64,000 bases of DNA, taken from positions 13,791,735-13,855,734 of the forward strand of contig OX638135.1 in assembly GCA_951804985.1 (NCBI GenBank). Direction: 5' to 3'. The stretch comes from Dryomyza anilis. Taxonomy: Eukaryota; Arthropoda; Insecta; Diptera; Dryomyzidae. Position numbers and translations under genes: made by a program. The notes under the pieces are model-generated. The model saw only the letters and a list, made by a program, of their open reading frames with translations, searched no databases and was not told the DNA's origin. Positions 53,920 to 64,000 of the stretch are shown here, one piece after another (the stretch's first letter is position 1; the number at the start of each line of letters is the position of its first letter).

Positions 53920-54617
53920 ATCTCACAGATCTAGGAGCTCCTGAGTAGGATGCTTCTCGGGGTCCCGACTGCTCCTGACTCCGTCTAACTTGCTTCCAAC
54001 ATTACATTGTGATGTCGCCTTAGCTTCGATGTGTAAATTCAATATGTTCTTTAAGAACCACTCTGATTCGTACATCATCTTCAGTTCCACTGTTAATTCG
54101 CTCAGCAACGCTTGGCCCAAAACGTCCGGGTGTAACATGCTATGCTCAGAATCATTTTAGCTAACTTTCTGGTCTGCTGTTTCTGGAGCTTTTTCAGGTT
54201 TGTGTTGGTAAGTTCCTCTAGTGTATTGTTCATTCCAACACGCAACCACTCTGTCTTTTTAATGGTTGCTTGCAACGTTCTGGACAACCTGTCGTAATTA
54301 CTGGCCATCACCGTTACTTGTTGCTCTATCATATGTTTTACGTAGTTTTACGCATATGTTTTCCGTATGTTTTCCTCAACCATTCGTTTCTTGTGCATGA
54401 ACCCTGTGCCCTTGACACTAAGTCATCTGTTAAGTACAATAGTTCGTTTGAGTCAGTTACAACACATTTCATAATTACTGTTCACTCCACCCTGTAGATC
54501 CCTATATCTGTTTTCCGATCGAACATGAGTGAATGCTGCTCCAACGCTATCGGTCTGTGAATTGAATCTACCTGGACCCTCACAATGAGCAGGATTAGCC
54601 ATATTATTGCTAAATTA
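53920..54617 (-). pseudogene. env: Element D envelope fragments
   Basis: A hydrophobic signal-like start (IIWLILLIVRV, near 54610) is followed by stops, then EQQVTVMASNYDRLSRTLQ (54102-54332), which aligns with KRQITVISSNYNKVAEPL of element A Env just after the fusion peptide. A second frame (53923-54138) continues the helical region. The furin site and fusion peptide are not recognisable, and the membrane end is gone. Dead Env. Confidence 0.7.
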
Positions 54618-55228
54618 TTTTTCTAATAAAACTATATCTAATTACTGTCACAATACTTTTAGTATTCAATGAGATTTCGTTGCTATAATTATTTTTACTT
54701 AAATCTAATCATTTTCGTGTATGCATCATTCCGTGTATGCAATCACTCACATATTTAAGTGTCTATAAAACATAATTATATTCATATAAGAACATCGTTA
54801 TATCTCTATCAAAATTATTATTCATATATTACCTTATATAATATTGTACTTTAAAATTTTATAAAATATGCTGTAGTATATACAAAACATATATGTGTTA
54901 AGCAAAAAAAAAAAAATTTTTTTATAACTTAACATTCTCTTATATTACGTAGTTTGACATTATATTATAGTTTGTGTTAATATTTTACAATATAAGTTGT
55001 GGTATGTACAAAATACATGTGCCATATAACATATTTATTTAAGTTTATATTTTTATATTTTAATATCTATTAAACTAATCAGCATAATAAATACGTATAT
55101 TGGTTTTGTTGTTTCATAAACATTTTTCCAGAATAGAAAAAAAAATTAATTTATTCATAATTCTAACAGAATAAATTTTATCTGAATAACATATTCTACA
55201 AGTAAAACACTTTCCAATTTTTTTTTTG
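54618..55228 (-). other. Element D gap between integrase and env, left of the hAT
   Basis: AT-rich, no ORF. Corresponds to the integrase-env gap of element A. An A12 run is at 54906. Confidence 0.55.
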
Positions 55229-56784
55229 TTTTAAACCAAGGATTGAAACCGTAACCGAAACCGATATCCGTTTAAAACCGTTTCATTTTTAAAACCGAAA
55301 CCGTTATACGAAAATCAGAAATAAACCGATATCCAATACCGACATAAACGGTTTCGGTTTTATACCGGTTTAAAACGGTTTTTGAAAAAGTATACAAAAA
55401 ACCAGGAACACATATTTTATTTTATATAGAAGATCTTAAGTAAAATTTCAATAATTAAAATTTGGAGTTCCCAAAATAAACATTTTTGGTTGTACAAAAA
55501 TTCACATGTTGTTTTTTGAGAAACGATATTTCCAAAACAACGGTATTTGGTCTAAAATTTGTTTTTTGTTTCATTAATCGAATTAACAACAAAACACCAG
55601 CAACTCCAAGCAAAATTTTTACGTTAAAAAATGATTAAAATTTTAATAATATTGGTTTTTTATTTATTTTATTAGTAAAATATATAGGGGAGCATGAGGT
55701 AAAGTGGAACAAGTTTTGAAAAGTTCATTTGAATATATTTTAAATTCTTTTAAATGATCTATTCAATAGAATACCAATTATAAGTCTTCTAATGGATTTT
55801 TGACTGATGTTTCAAAACAGCTCAATTTCGGACATAAACAAAACAATGTAATGCAAAAAAAAATGTAAAAAAAGTTTCAAATTATTAACATCTCAGTACC
55901 TATTTAAGGAAATACGAAAAATGAAGTGCAACTTAGACAAGTTTAAAAATTTCAAGTATAAGGCAGATATTTGTTTACATTAGTGATGATTAAAAATTTC
56001 TTGTTCTTGCAATTTTTTTTGCAAGAATAAAAGCGAGAACAAAATCGAGATTTTGCAAGAAAAAGAACAAGAGCAAGTGTAAGACTAAGACTAAGACTGC
56101 AAGAAAAGGAAGACTCTTGCGTTTTTTTATGATTTTAATGTATTTATTATGTTTTTAAGATAATAATGATATACAAAAGAATTCATGATATTACTAAATA
56201 TTGAACAATAAGTAACAATGGAAAGCGTGCAAAATATTTATGAACGTGAACATTAATGAAGATGTGTGTTTTTTTTTTTGTTTTTGTCGAATTCTAAAGA
56301 ATATATATATAAGCATCTTAAAAATAAGGCCTGTGAAGCACTTTTGAAGCGGTAAATAGCTTTAAAAGTGCTTCAAAAGTCGCTTCAAAAAAATAAAATA
56401 GACAAAACAATGTTTTTTTCTCTTTTCTTCGCTACGCAAGTTCGTACATCGATTGTGCATATGCACTGTGCTTATGCACATTATTATTTTAGTTTTACTT
56501 TTATATATAGTTTTTTTGTTAATTGTAAAATCATGAAGTAATAAAAAATAATATATTAACATTTTCACAGTGAGATATATTTAGCTGATATATTGCTTTT
56601 AGTGTTTTTCTTTTTTCTCAAATCCGCGGATTCGTTTGAAAGTGCAACAACAACAAAAATGCGAATAAAGCAGCATCCAAGCTTTTGATAGAATTTTTGC
56701 GGAAAATTTTTTGTACCACAAAGAGAACTCGTTGTTGTTGCCAACTAGAGAGCTGTACTAGATACATACATGTAGTGTGGTGCC

Positions 56785-56877
56785 GTGCGTCTGTCCGTTG
56801 TCATGCGACTGTCTGTTGTTATGCGTCTGTCCGTTGTCATGCGTCTGTCTGTTGTCATGCGTCTGTTTGAGGGTTGT
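56785..56877 (+). repeat. 18-bp tandem repeat, five units
   Basis: Units of GTGCGTCTGTCCGTTGTC / ATGCGTCTGTCTGTTGTC type. The same phrase TTGTCATGCG stands alone in the palindrome arms (42685 and 46715), so the repeat expanded inside the hAT. Confidence 0.85.
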
Positions 56878-57138
56878 CGTTGTGAAAGTGTGTGTATACG
56901 AATCGTAATCGTTATTGTTATATTATCTTCGTTCTGTTAGTATTCGCTTAGTAGCGTTTGAGTTTGTGCTCGCATGGTATTCGCAAAGAAAAATGTTACT
57001 CTGCAAGATATTATTTGAGTTCTCTTGACATACGGTACGTGTAGCATACGGATTTTTTTAATCTGTGACGAAAACAGAAATATGCTTATACGAAATATTC
57101 CTTATATTTATTGTATATGTATATAGTATACTGTATAT

Positions 57139-57382
57139 CGTTGTTGTAGAACGAAAAGTCACCAAATACATTTTTATGAAAAACTTAATTTTCGAGTTTG
57201 TTGATTAATATTATAAAAAGTAATTGATGCATTTTTAAAGTTGAAATATCAATAGATAGATTTACATTTTCTTATCATGTGGTAAAAAAAATGGAGATCA
57301 TCGATTAAAAATTGACAGATACATAAAGATGTTTGTAAAAAATATTTAGCATTTTGAAAATGTATTTGGTGACTTTTCGTTC
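57139..57382. mobile_element. MITE copy 3, inside the hAT-like element
   Basis: CGTTGTTGTAGAACGAAAAGTCACC ... GGTGACTTTTCGTTC, 244 bp, the family of 30140-30382. The right end is worn beyond TTCGTTC. Confidence 0.78.
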
Positions 57383-58170
57383 ATTTTATTATGGCCTTGA
57401 GATTTTGAATTGTCTTGTCAACATCAATTGTTTTATACAATTATTTTTTTATTTGTTAATTCTTGTTAAAATATAATTAAAATTTTTATGTTATTGGATT
57501 TTTTTTTTGTTAGTAAAATGTTGAAGAAATTGAAAATATGGAAAATAAGTAACTTAAATACAATTAGTGTTCAAATTCTATTCGTTTTCATAATTAATAT
57601 TTGTCTTCGATCTTTATTTAAAATTTAAAAGATTAAGATTAACATTTCTTGCCTTGCTCTTGCAAATGATCATCGCTAGTTCACATATATTGCAGTTCAC
57701 AGAATTGTTGAAATTTAATTTCTTTGGCTTTTATGGATGAAAATTGTACAAAATTCATCTTCTTTTCAATTCAGATCATATATCAGGTGAAGCCAATATG
57801 TTGCTTTTCATTGGTTTGTGGTCACGAAATTTTTAATTAAATTTTTTTCTTGACGTAATCAATTAAATAATTCATATAACACAATATTTTTACTGAAATA
57901 ACAACTAACATTGTTTAAATTACGTTTCCCACTTTACCCCAGTAATTTAGGACCATATAAAAAATGTAAAATTATTTGAAAAATATGGAAATAAAGAAAA
58001 TTTATACAAAAACCGAAATCAAAACCGAAACCGTAACATGGAACCGGTATACCGAAACCGTTTCGTTATAAAAACTTAAAACCGAAACCGTAACCGAAAC
58101 CGAAACGCGGAAAAAACCGAAACCGAAATCGAAACCGTTATTCGTTTAGGTTTCAATCCTTGTTTTAAAC

Positions 58171-59159
58171 CTTGTGAAGTTGCTCATTCGACATATATGC
58201 AATTTTTATTTTTATTTATTTTTTATTCTATCGCAATCTCTAACGAACTTTAGTGATCATCTTAAGTTTTCGCTCGAGTTCACCTAATACGATTCGTAAT
58301 ACACGTATGCAATTGATCAAGTTGCAGCGTAGTATTCCACGTATTTAGTGAATGCTTAAAAACAATTTGCTGCGGTTCTTTTCAAACTATTTAATTAATA
58401 GCTTAAAATTAGCATAAAGTCATACGGATGTCGACTCTTTCGAATCCTTACATAAAATGTAATTGCCGTTCTCATTTGTTTCTATCCTTAATACAATTAT
58501 ATATTTCTCTAATCAATTAAGTCAATCATAATAATCTCTTTTGGAGCATATTCTAGCTCTAAAAACCTATTTTTCATTCGTAGTAAACGTATTTATATAT
58601 TTTTTATAATATTATTTCTAGTCTTTTAATTCAATCATATTTTTCCTATATATCATTTGGAGCATTTTCTAGCTCTAAAAAAACCTACTTGTCATTTTTT
58701 TGCTCGTCAGCAATTAACATAAATTAATAATTCTTCATTTATTCAAAATTCAATTCTTCAAAATCTACTTTTCATTATATTTTAATTTAAAATTAATAAT
58801 TCAACCATAATTTCATAATTCACTTTACAATTCAAAATTTCTATGCTAGTTATCTGCGCTCGGCATTACTTAACAATTTGTTCAATATCTTAATTTCATT
58901 TATTTCGTATAAAAACTCGTGCTATCATTTATAATTCTTTCTTATTTATATTATTCCTAATGTTTCTTGTTTTCATAATCTTTTAAATTTGTCCACCGCA
59001 TGCTAGTAATTTAACCCTAAGTAATACATAGCGATCTGTGGGTACCGCTTTCTTCTGTTTTAAATTTCTTAATCATTATTACACCATAGTAAACTTTTCG
59101 CACTTCACTTATAAATATATTTCCGCACTTTAACAAATAATACATCAATTTCTAATTAT
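58171..59159 (-). other. Element D gap between integrase and env, right of the hAT
   Basis: AT-rich, no ORF. A phrase TTTGGAGCATWTTCTAGCTCTAAAAA occurs twice (about 58541 and 58657), an internal duplication of about 115 bp. Confidence 0.55.
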
Positions 59160-59453
59160 GGTATTTTTTCAACAAATTGTTGTGTAATTTCTTCCCTTTC
59201 CTTTTATTAAGATAGTCGTTATCACAGGGGTAGTGACGGACAAAACCTTATAGGGCCCTACCCAAATTGGTGAAATTTTTTTTTCCTATTTTGATTCTTC
59301 ATTACAACCATTTCCCCAATTTGAAACTCAATGGTGGTTAATGATTTATCGTAGCTTGTTTTAGATTTTTCTTTTACTTTTTCATTATTTTGTCTTACTA
59401 TTTCATGTGCCCACTGTATTTGATATTTTAATATTTTATTATAATCGTCGGCA
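59160..59453 (-). pseudogene. pol: Element D integrase C-terminus
   Basis: HADDYNKILKYQIQWAHEIV, KSKTSYDKSLTTIEFQIGEM and NQNRKKKFHQFG align to element A integrase (DDSNKLLKYQIQ..., YDSSLHPIIFKVGD). A stop follows FG at about 59257 and coding-like sequence goes on to about 59160. The upstream part is removed by insertion of element C at 59454. Confidence 0.8.
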
Positions 59454-60133
59454 TGTTGAGAGTCAGTATTATGACAGTCACTCATATCGTGGCAGTTCAT
59501 TGATATTTTCCTAGTGGGTATTTGCTGTTGCTAAATATTAATTACTATCTTTTAAAATAATATTAAATGCATTATTTTTGTTGTTAAAACAAAAAGTGAA
59601 TGATGTTCGTTTGATGACATACTTTTTTGTCGTTGCCAAAATAAACGTCGACAATTTACTTAGTCAGCAATTGTAACTATAAGCCAAATTCGCTGCAGCG
59701 TCAAGTTGCTAGCTTGAAGAAAATAAGCACGTGGTTCAATTTGTTTGTAAACAAAGATGACTTCAATTCAATGACTTTGCAATGGCCTAAATTCAATGTC
59801 ATCGCGGGTTGAGTTCTTTACGGAACTTATGATTGGTTAAAATTATGCTTCTGGGCAAAAGCAGCAAAACACACTGTGATTGGCCAAAATTATGTTTCTA
59901 AGCTAAAGCAGCAAAAGACACTGGAAAAGTAGCATTGAAACTTACATTAAGTATTAGTATATAAGCTATAGTTATTAAGTTTTTAAGTGGGTTGTTATTA
60001 AATTAAGAAGTTAGTTCATAAGTTGAACAGTGAAAAGAAATAAAAGTTATAAAAAAGGATAAACTGGAAATGAAGTAAGTGTTGTTTTTTATTAGATGCC
60101 TTATTTTAGGTGATGAACTAGGGACATTTAACA
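59454..60133 (+). repeat. Element C 5' LTR
   Basis: 680 bp, TGTTGAGAGTC to CATTTAACA (short inverted ends TGTT/AACA). Inverted match to 52843-53566. The left neighbour is element D integrase. Confidence 0.82.
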
Positions 60134-60134
60134 T

Positions 60135-60152
60135 TGGCGCAGCCGGTTTTAG
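60135..60152 (+). promoter_or_regulatory. Primer binding site of element C
   Basis: TGGCGCAGCCGGTTTTAG directly after the LTR; tRNA-Ser-like class, better preserved than in element A. Confidence 0.7.
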
Positions 60153-60545
60153 AACCAAAAACAATCGCTCTACATGGACGATAAAAAAATTAAAAATGTT
60201 TTTAAAATAAATAGTCAATAATTTAAATAAAATCTAATTTTGGGTAATTTAAATAATTTTGTTGGAAATAAAATCTTAACTGGTATTTTTTATGGAAACC
60301 CTACAATGAAAATTAAAGAAAACACAACAATTAAATGGAGAAATTGCACGAAATAAAATACATTGTATTGTAGTGAGTTTTGAGGAAAATAATGAAAACA
60401 TGGTGTAAACAAAAAATAATTTTTTAAATAAATGTGGAAAATCTGTCGAGAAAAATCTGAAGTTAAATAGAAATTCACTAGTGATACCAGTAATATTGAG
60501 AAAGTTAATTTCCTAGATTTTAATATGAGTTACAAGACTTTATAT
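60153..60545 (+). other. Element C leader; Gag N-terminus missing
   Basis: Only about 390 bp separate the primer site from the capsid, while element A has about 580 bp of leader plus 750 bp of N-terminal Gag. No coiled-coil coding sequence is seen here, so a deletion is likely. Confidence 0.55.
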
Positions 60546-61615
60546 CATGTGTTAAGTTAAGAATGTATGGAGACGCTTTTGAACTAGTTAACGGAATTCA
60601 ATTTAGCAGATTAGATGAATTATATACTCTAATAAAGCGAACATATCTTAAAACCATAACATTAGACTCAGTGATAAATGATATAAATCATGCCTATCAA
60701 AGATCCACGGAAGAAATTAGACCTTTTGCAAGACGCCTAAATGTACTGAAAACAAAGGCGGTGGAATTAATGAAAGAAAAATATAACGGCACAGGGGACG
60801 AGGCAATGTTAATGGAAATGGACAAATCCATACAAAATACTTTTAAAGGAGGTCTTAAAGACAGCACACTGAAAATACACATGCTAAATAAGAAGTCAAA
60901 CTTGCTTCCCTGATAGAGGAAGCAGTAGAAACAATGAAGATAATACAAAGTGGGCGTGTAATAGAAACAACACAGAATGCCCCAGAGGTGTACTATAACA
61001 GGGCCTCAAAAATAACATGCGAAAAAAATTCCTATAGGAAACAATAGTGGTTCACATGGGAACGAAATGCTCGCAAACGAAAGGGATAAAGTTATTCCAA
61101 CATGTTCATTTTGCGGTAATGACGGACATACGAGGGACGAATGTATCAGTCGGAAAAACATGCCTTACTGTCAAGAAAGTGACACTTACGGCCACGAAAC
61201 TATGAACCGGAAATAATGAATCGGAGCTGGAACCGGAGCAATATTGTGTAGAGTAGACAACAAACAATAAATTATGATTACAATGATGGCTACGAGAATA
61301 ATACGCAAGCCAATCATAGGAATAATAATTTTCGAAGATATAATAACAAAAATAATTGGAATTATCATAATGAAAATAGAAATACTAATTATAATGACAA
61401 TAATAATAATAATAGTTAACGGAATAATAATCGTAATTATAATAATAACAATGAAAATAATTACAATAACAATAAAATAATGAAAATAGAAATAGTAATT
61501 ATCAGAATAATAATACAAATGCAAATGGTGTGCAAGAATTGGACATACGTTAGAAAACTGTTATGCGAAGAGAGATTTTGAGTCTACCCGCAACCAGGGA
61601 AACTGTTAGGGGCCC
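60546..61615 (+). pseudogene. gag: Element C Gag: capsid and nucleocapsid
   Basis: 60563-60913 encodes a capsid segment (FELVNGIQFSRLDELYTLIK, IRPFARRLNVLKTKAVEL) that element A has lost. A frameshift near 60900 leads to LIEEAVETMKIIQSG, then CSFCGNDGHTRDEC at about 61108 (CCHC), a damaged second knuckle (CQESDTYGHE), an AAT-rich stretch coding Asn repeats in one frame (61270-61510), and CKWCARIGHTLENC at about 61521. Several frame changes; not functional as it stands. Confidence 0.75.
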
Positions 61616-61680
61616 AAAATAGGCCAATAATCTGGGAACCCAAGACAAATTCCGAATCCAGGCCAAAGAAGATAGGAATT

Positions 61681-62382
61681 GTGAATCAGACGCCGTGCGC
61701 GGCAGTGGATACATTCGCTATCAATGGTAGGAAAATAGTAGATAATTTTATTTCACTAATTGTATTAACGTTGATCATTTTCGCTATAGAAGCATTAACA
61801 TCAAAAAATAATTTGTATGATTGCATAATAAATAGGATATGTATAGAAGAAAGTAAGAAGAAATTAAATGATCTGATTACTTCAGGAATTGATAGTATAA
61901 ATAAAAATATTAGTAAATATATTGAAAATTAAAATTGAGAATTTAAATTAAGTTTATATACAAAATGAAAGAAAAATCGCATTATTTATAGTAGACATGG
62001 GGAATTCAGACAGATATCAAAATTAAATGATGTCTTTATAGAAATTCCTTGTAAGGAAGCGAAAAATGAGAAACTAATATAACTCGTAGATTCTGGTGCA
62101 TACTCTAGCTTGGTAAAGTGGAGTGCATTAGATAATAAACTGGAGAGAAATTTAAAAGACACAAAAGATCTGAGCGGAGCATTTGGGGGACATGTGACCA
62201 CCGCAGGATCAATTGAAATTCTACATATGGAACATAGAAGGCTCAGTCTGACATTACATACAATAATGCAGGATCAGGGAGTTACGGCAGACGGTATACT
62301 TGGACGAGATAATCTATGGAACCACGCAATCATCCATGCAGTGGAAAAGGGATTAACCTTTATCGACAGAAACAAAAATTAA
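61681..62382 (+). pseudogene. pol: Element C protease region
   Basis: 61681-61932 holds a hydrophobic segment (ISLIVLTLIIFAIEAL) and a charged linker, matching the arrangement in element A. A stop at 61930 and another near 62081 follow; 62088 onward has VDSGAYSSLV, an intact Asp-Ser-Gly retropepsin triad, and ADGILGRDNLW. Residues differ widely from A but the layout is the same. Confidence 0.78.
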
Positions 62383-63400
62383 ATTGTAACACTACCACTC
62401 AGATTACAAGATAAAATAAACTACGAACCAAGATCCCCGTTGTAATAATTCAAAAACAAGAAATTTCGCAGGAGTTTATATCGGAGAAACCATATCAAAT
62501 GTGAGAAAAAATAGTGTTTACGTTTCAGTGTTAAACTCAACAGAAAAAGATATAATATTGAATAAGAACATACAGCTCAAATTTTCAAATTATAATAAAT
62601 TTATGGAACCAGTGAGTGGCACAATGAATAGCGTACAAAGCATAAGCATACGACACAGAATATGCAAACAATTTGACTCATTAAAATTGGATCCAAATGC
62701 AAATGTTGAAGAGAAGGCATCCATAGAAAAAATATGTGCATCATACCATGATGTACCATGAGATGAGCTATTGTATACACCAATTTTAAAACATGAAATC
62801 CCCACAATAGACGGCCAACCTCCGATTAACCGAAAACAATATAAATTAGCACATATTCACAGAGAAGAAATCAACAAATAGGTGCAGTTATTAGTCGACG
62901 ATATTATTTCACCAAGCACGTCGCCTTGGAATTTACCACTATTGTTGGTGCCTAACAATAGTGACAAGGACGGACAGAAACAAAACAACGGACAGAAACA
63001 AAACAACGAACAGAAACTGGTAATAAATTTCAGAAAATTGAATGACGCAACGATTAAACAAGTATTTCCAATACCTCGTATTGATGAAATTTTGGATCAA
63101 TTAGGTCACAGTAGGTATTTTTCAACATTAGATCTTGCAAGTGGTTATCATCAAGTGCTAGTGGACACCACAGAGAAAAAACAGCGTTCAGCACGGGCTT
63201 GTGACATTTTGAATTTAATAGGATGCCATTTGGATTGACGGAGGCATACGCTACGTTTCAAAGAATAACAAACCACATTTTAATAGGATTGCAGGGACTT
63301 GATTGTTTCGTATATCTGGACGATATACGAAAAAATATAATGTAGCACGAAATTAGACTATGTAAGGTGTTAGAAAAATTGAGGAAAACAATTTGAAATT
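62383..63400 (+). pseudogene. pol: Element C reverse transcriptase
   Basis: 62501-62761 N-terminal part; stops at 62759 and 62879; 62882-63238 with STSPWNLPLLLVP, LVINFRKLND, FSTLDLASGYHQV; then a frameshift near 63170 and FVYLDDI near 63308-63328 followed by a small deletion. An 18-bp unit repeated at 62971-63019 adds GQKQNN repeats between fingers motifs. Broken. Confidence 0.85.
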
Positions 63401-64000
63401 AAATACGGAAAAATGCAATTTTTTAAAGCGTGAAATAGTATATTTAGGTCACAAATGCACGGAATCAGGCGCAATGCCAGATCCCGATAAAATATAATGT
63501 GTCAAAAATATTCCGGTACCCAGGACCAAGAAACAGGCCCTCTTAGGTTTAGTAAATTATTACAGAAAATTCGTTAAGAATATGTTGCGGAAGGATGCCA
63601 GTTTTGAATGGACAGACAAGTGCCAGGATTCATTTATAAAACTTAAGGAAGCAATTATTTCACCTAATGTTCTTGCATACCCAGATTTTTCAAAACCCTT
63701 TGTATTGACAACAGATGCAAATGGACAAGCTATAGGAGCAGTGCTGTCACAGGGCGAGCCAGGTTCTGATCGACCAATTGCATTTGCAAGTAGAGCTCTG
63801 AATGACGCAGAAACAAGGTATTCAACTAATGAACGAGAATTTTTGGCAATAGTATGGACCACAAAAAATTATAGAGCGTATTTGTTGGGGCGTTCATTCA
63901 CGGTTTATACCACTGCGAGGCATAGCGAATTTAAAGGATCAAACATCAAGGCTAGCCAGGTTCAGGCACAAATTATCAGAATACGAGTTGGAAATAATTT
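63401..64000 (+). pseudogene. pol: Element C RT thumb and RNase H, cut by window end
   Basis: YLGHKCTESGAMPDP, GLVNYYRKFV, then TTDANGQAIGAVLSQ (Asp), EREFLAIVWTTK (Glu) and a damaged YTDH motif (a base change or small deletion at about 63910 shifts frame). A stretch present in A between the thumb and LRKD is deleted near 63584. The element continues beyond the window. Confidence 0.82.

Larger units (their letters stand above)
55237..58162. mobile_element. 2.9-kb hAT-like element with perfect 14-bp ends
   Basis: Ends CAAGGATTGAAACC and GGTTTCAATCCTTG; TTTTAAAC on both sides (55229-55236 and 58163-58170), an 8-bp duplication. Both ends carry subterminal repeats of AACCGAAACCG/AACCGTAACCG. No transposase frame found. 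Interior contains GAGAAC/AAGACTAAGACT simple runs near 56030-56110, an 18-bp repeat at 56785 and a MITE at 57139. Fragments of the same family are at 28648 and 29632. Confidence 0.85.
52843..59453 (-). mobile_element. Element D: errantivirus-like relic, minus strand, split by a hAT
   Basis: From the right: integrase C-terminus (59160-59453), AT-rich gap, hAT insertion (55237-58162), env pieces (53920-54617), polypurine tract and 3' LTR (52843-53566). The 5' portion is cut by element C at 59454. Same family as C because the LTRs match in inverted orientation; cousin of A by integrase and env. Confidence 0.82.
59454..64000 (+). mobile_element. Element C: errantivirus-like element, 5' part, plus strand
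   Basis: LTR, primer site, gag, protease, RT and RNase H, then window end. Same family as D; related to A across pol. Gag lacks its N-terminal third, and RT has a frameshift, stops and a small repeat expansion. Inserted head-on into D. Confidence 0.88.

Noticed and set aside
55237..55400. Telomeric repeat from AACCG units
   Set aside because: Restricted to both ends of a hAT-like element with perfect inverted ends and 8-bp duplication.
61186..61524. Ile-rich ORFs on both strands in element C
   Set aside because: Products of AAT repeats that code Asn in the Gag frame.

Overview
The window looks like nuclear DNA of a higher fly (drosophilid, tephritid or calyptrate): strongly AT-rich, with Ty3/gypsy retroelements of fly type, two non-LTR elements, hAT and other DNA-transposon relics, a tRNA-derived SINE and dispersed repeats carrying a GACA/GTCY proto-microsatellite of the kind described from dipterans. 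I found no host protein-coding gene and no structural RNA gene. Almost every base with recognisable content belongs to nested, broken mobile elements, as in pericentromeric heterochromatin, a Y-like region or a piRNA cluster (inference).

1-25916: a tandem array of one LTR element (called B here), each unit carrying the same insertion of a second, env-bearing gypsy/errantivirus-like element (A). Order: A copy 1 (1-7220, cut by the window edge), 3' part of B copy 1 (7221-8848), one shared B LTR (8849-9704), 5' part of B copy 2 (9705-11749), complete A copy 2 (11750-22025), 3' part of B copy 2 (22026-25060), B 3' LTR (25061-25916). Both A copies sit at the same B position with the same 4-bp GCTG flank, so A inserted first and the unit was then duplicated, most simply by unequal recombination between B LTRs. 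B has an HIV/Osvaldo-like primer site, a SAP-like Gag start, an intact integrase, and, where env would lie, a third ORF with a Ulp1/SENP-type (C48) SUMO-protease-like domain. That captured domain is the most interesting item here.

25917-34911: AT-rich flank, then a 3.42-kb sequence tandemly duplicated (27851-31271 and 31272-34690) made of dispersed repeats, hAT debris, a MITE and two oppositely oriented SINEs. 35246-38812: a deleted LTR element (E, minus strand) with near-identical LTRs, a tRNA-Leu primer site, a SAP plus coiled-coil Gag and an in-frame Gag-integrase fusion; its LTR has a heat-shock-element-like array just upstream of the TATA box. 39217-49282: a 10-kb imperfect palindrome whose left arm holds a hAT element (8-bp duplication) and whose right arm holds a 1.1-kb TA-flanked element.

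49565-64000: two broken non-LTR elements on the minus strand, then a minus-strand errantivirus-like relic (D, 3' LTR, env and integrase pieces) split by a 2.9-kb hAT-like element, and itself interrupted by a plus-strand relative (C: LTR, gag, protease, RT, RNase H) that runs off the window. A, C and D are related env-type gypsy elements. All large ORFs are interrupted by stops, frameshifts or deletions except B integrase and parts of A env; nothing here looks autonomous. Percent identities and counts below were made by eye.
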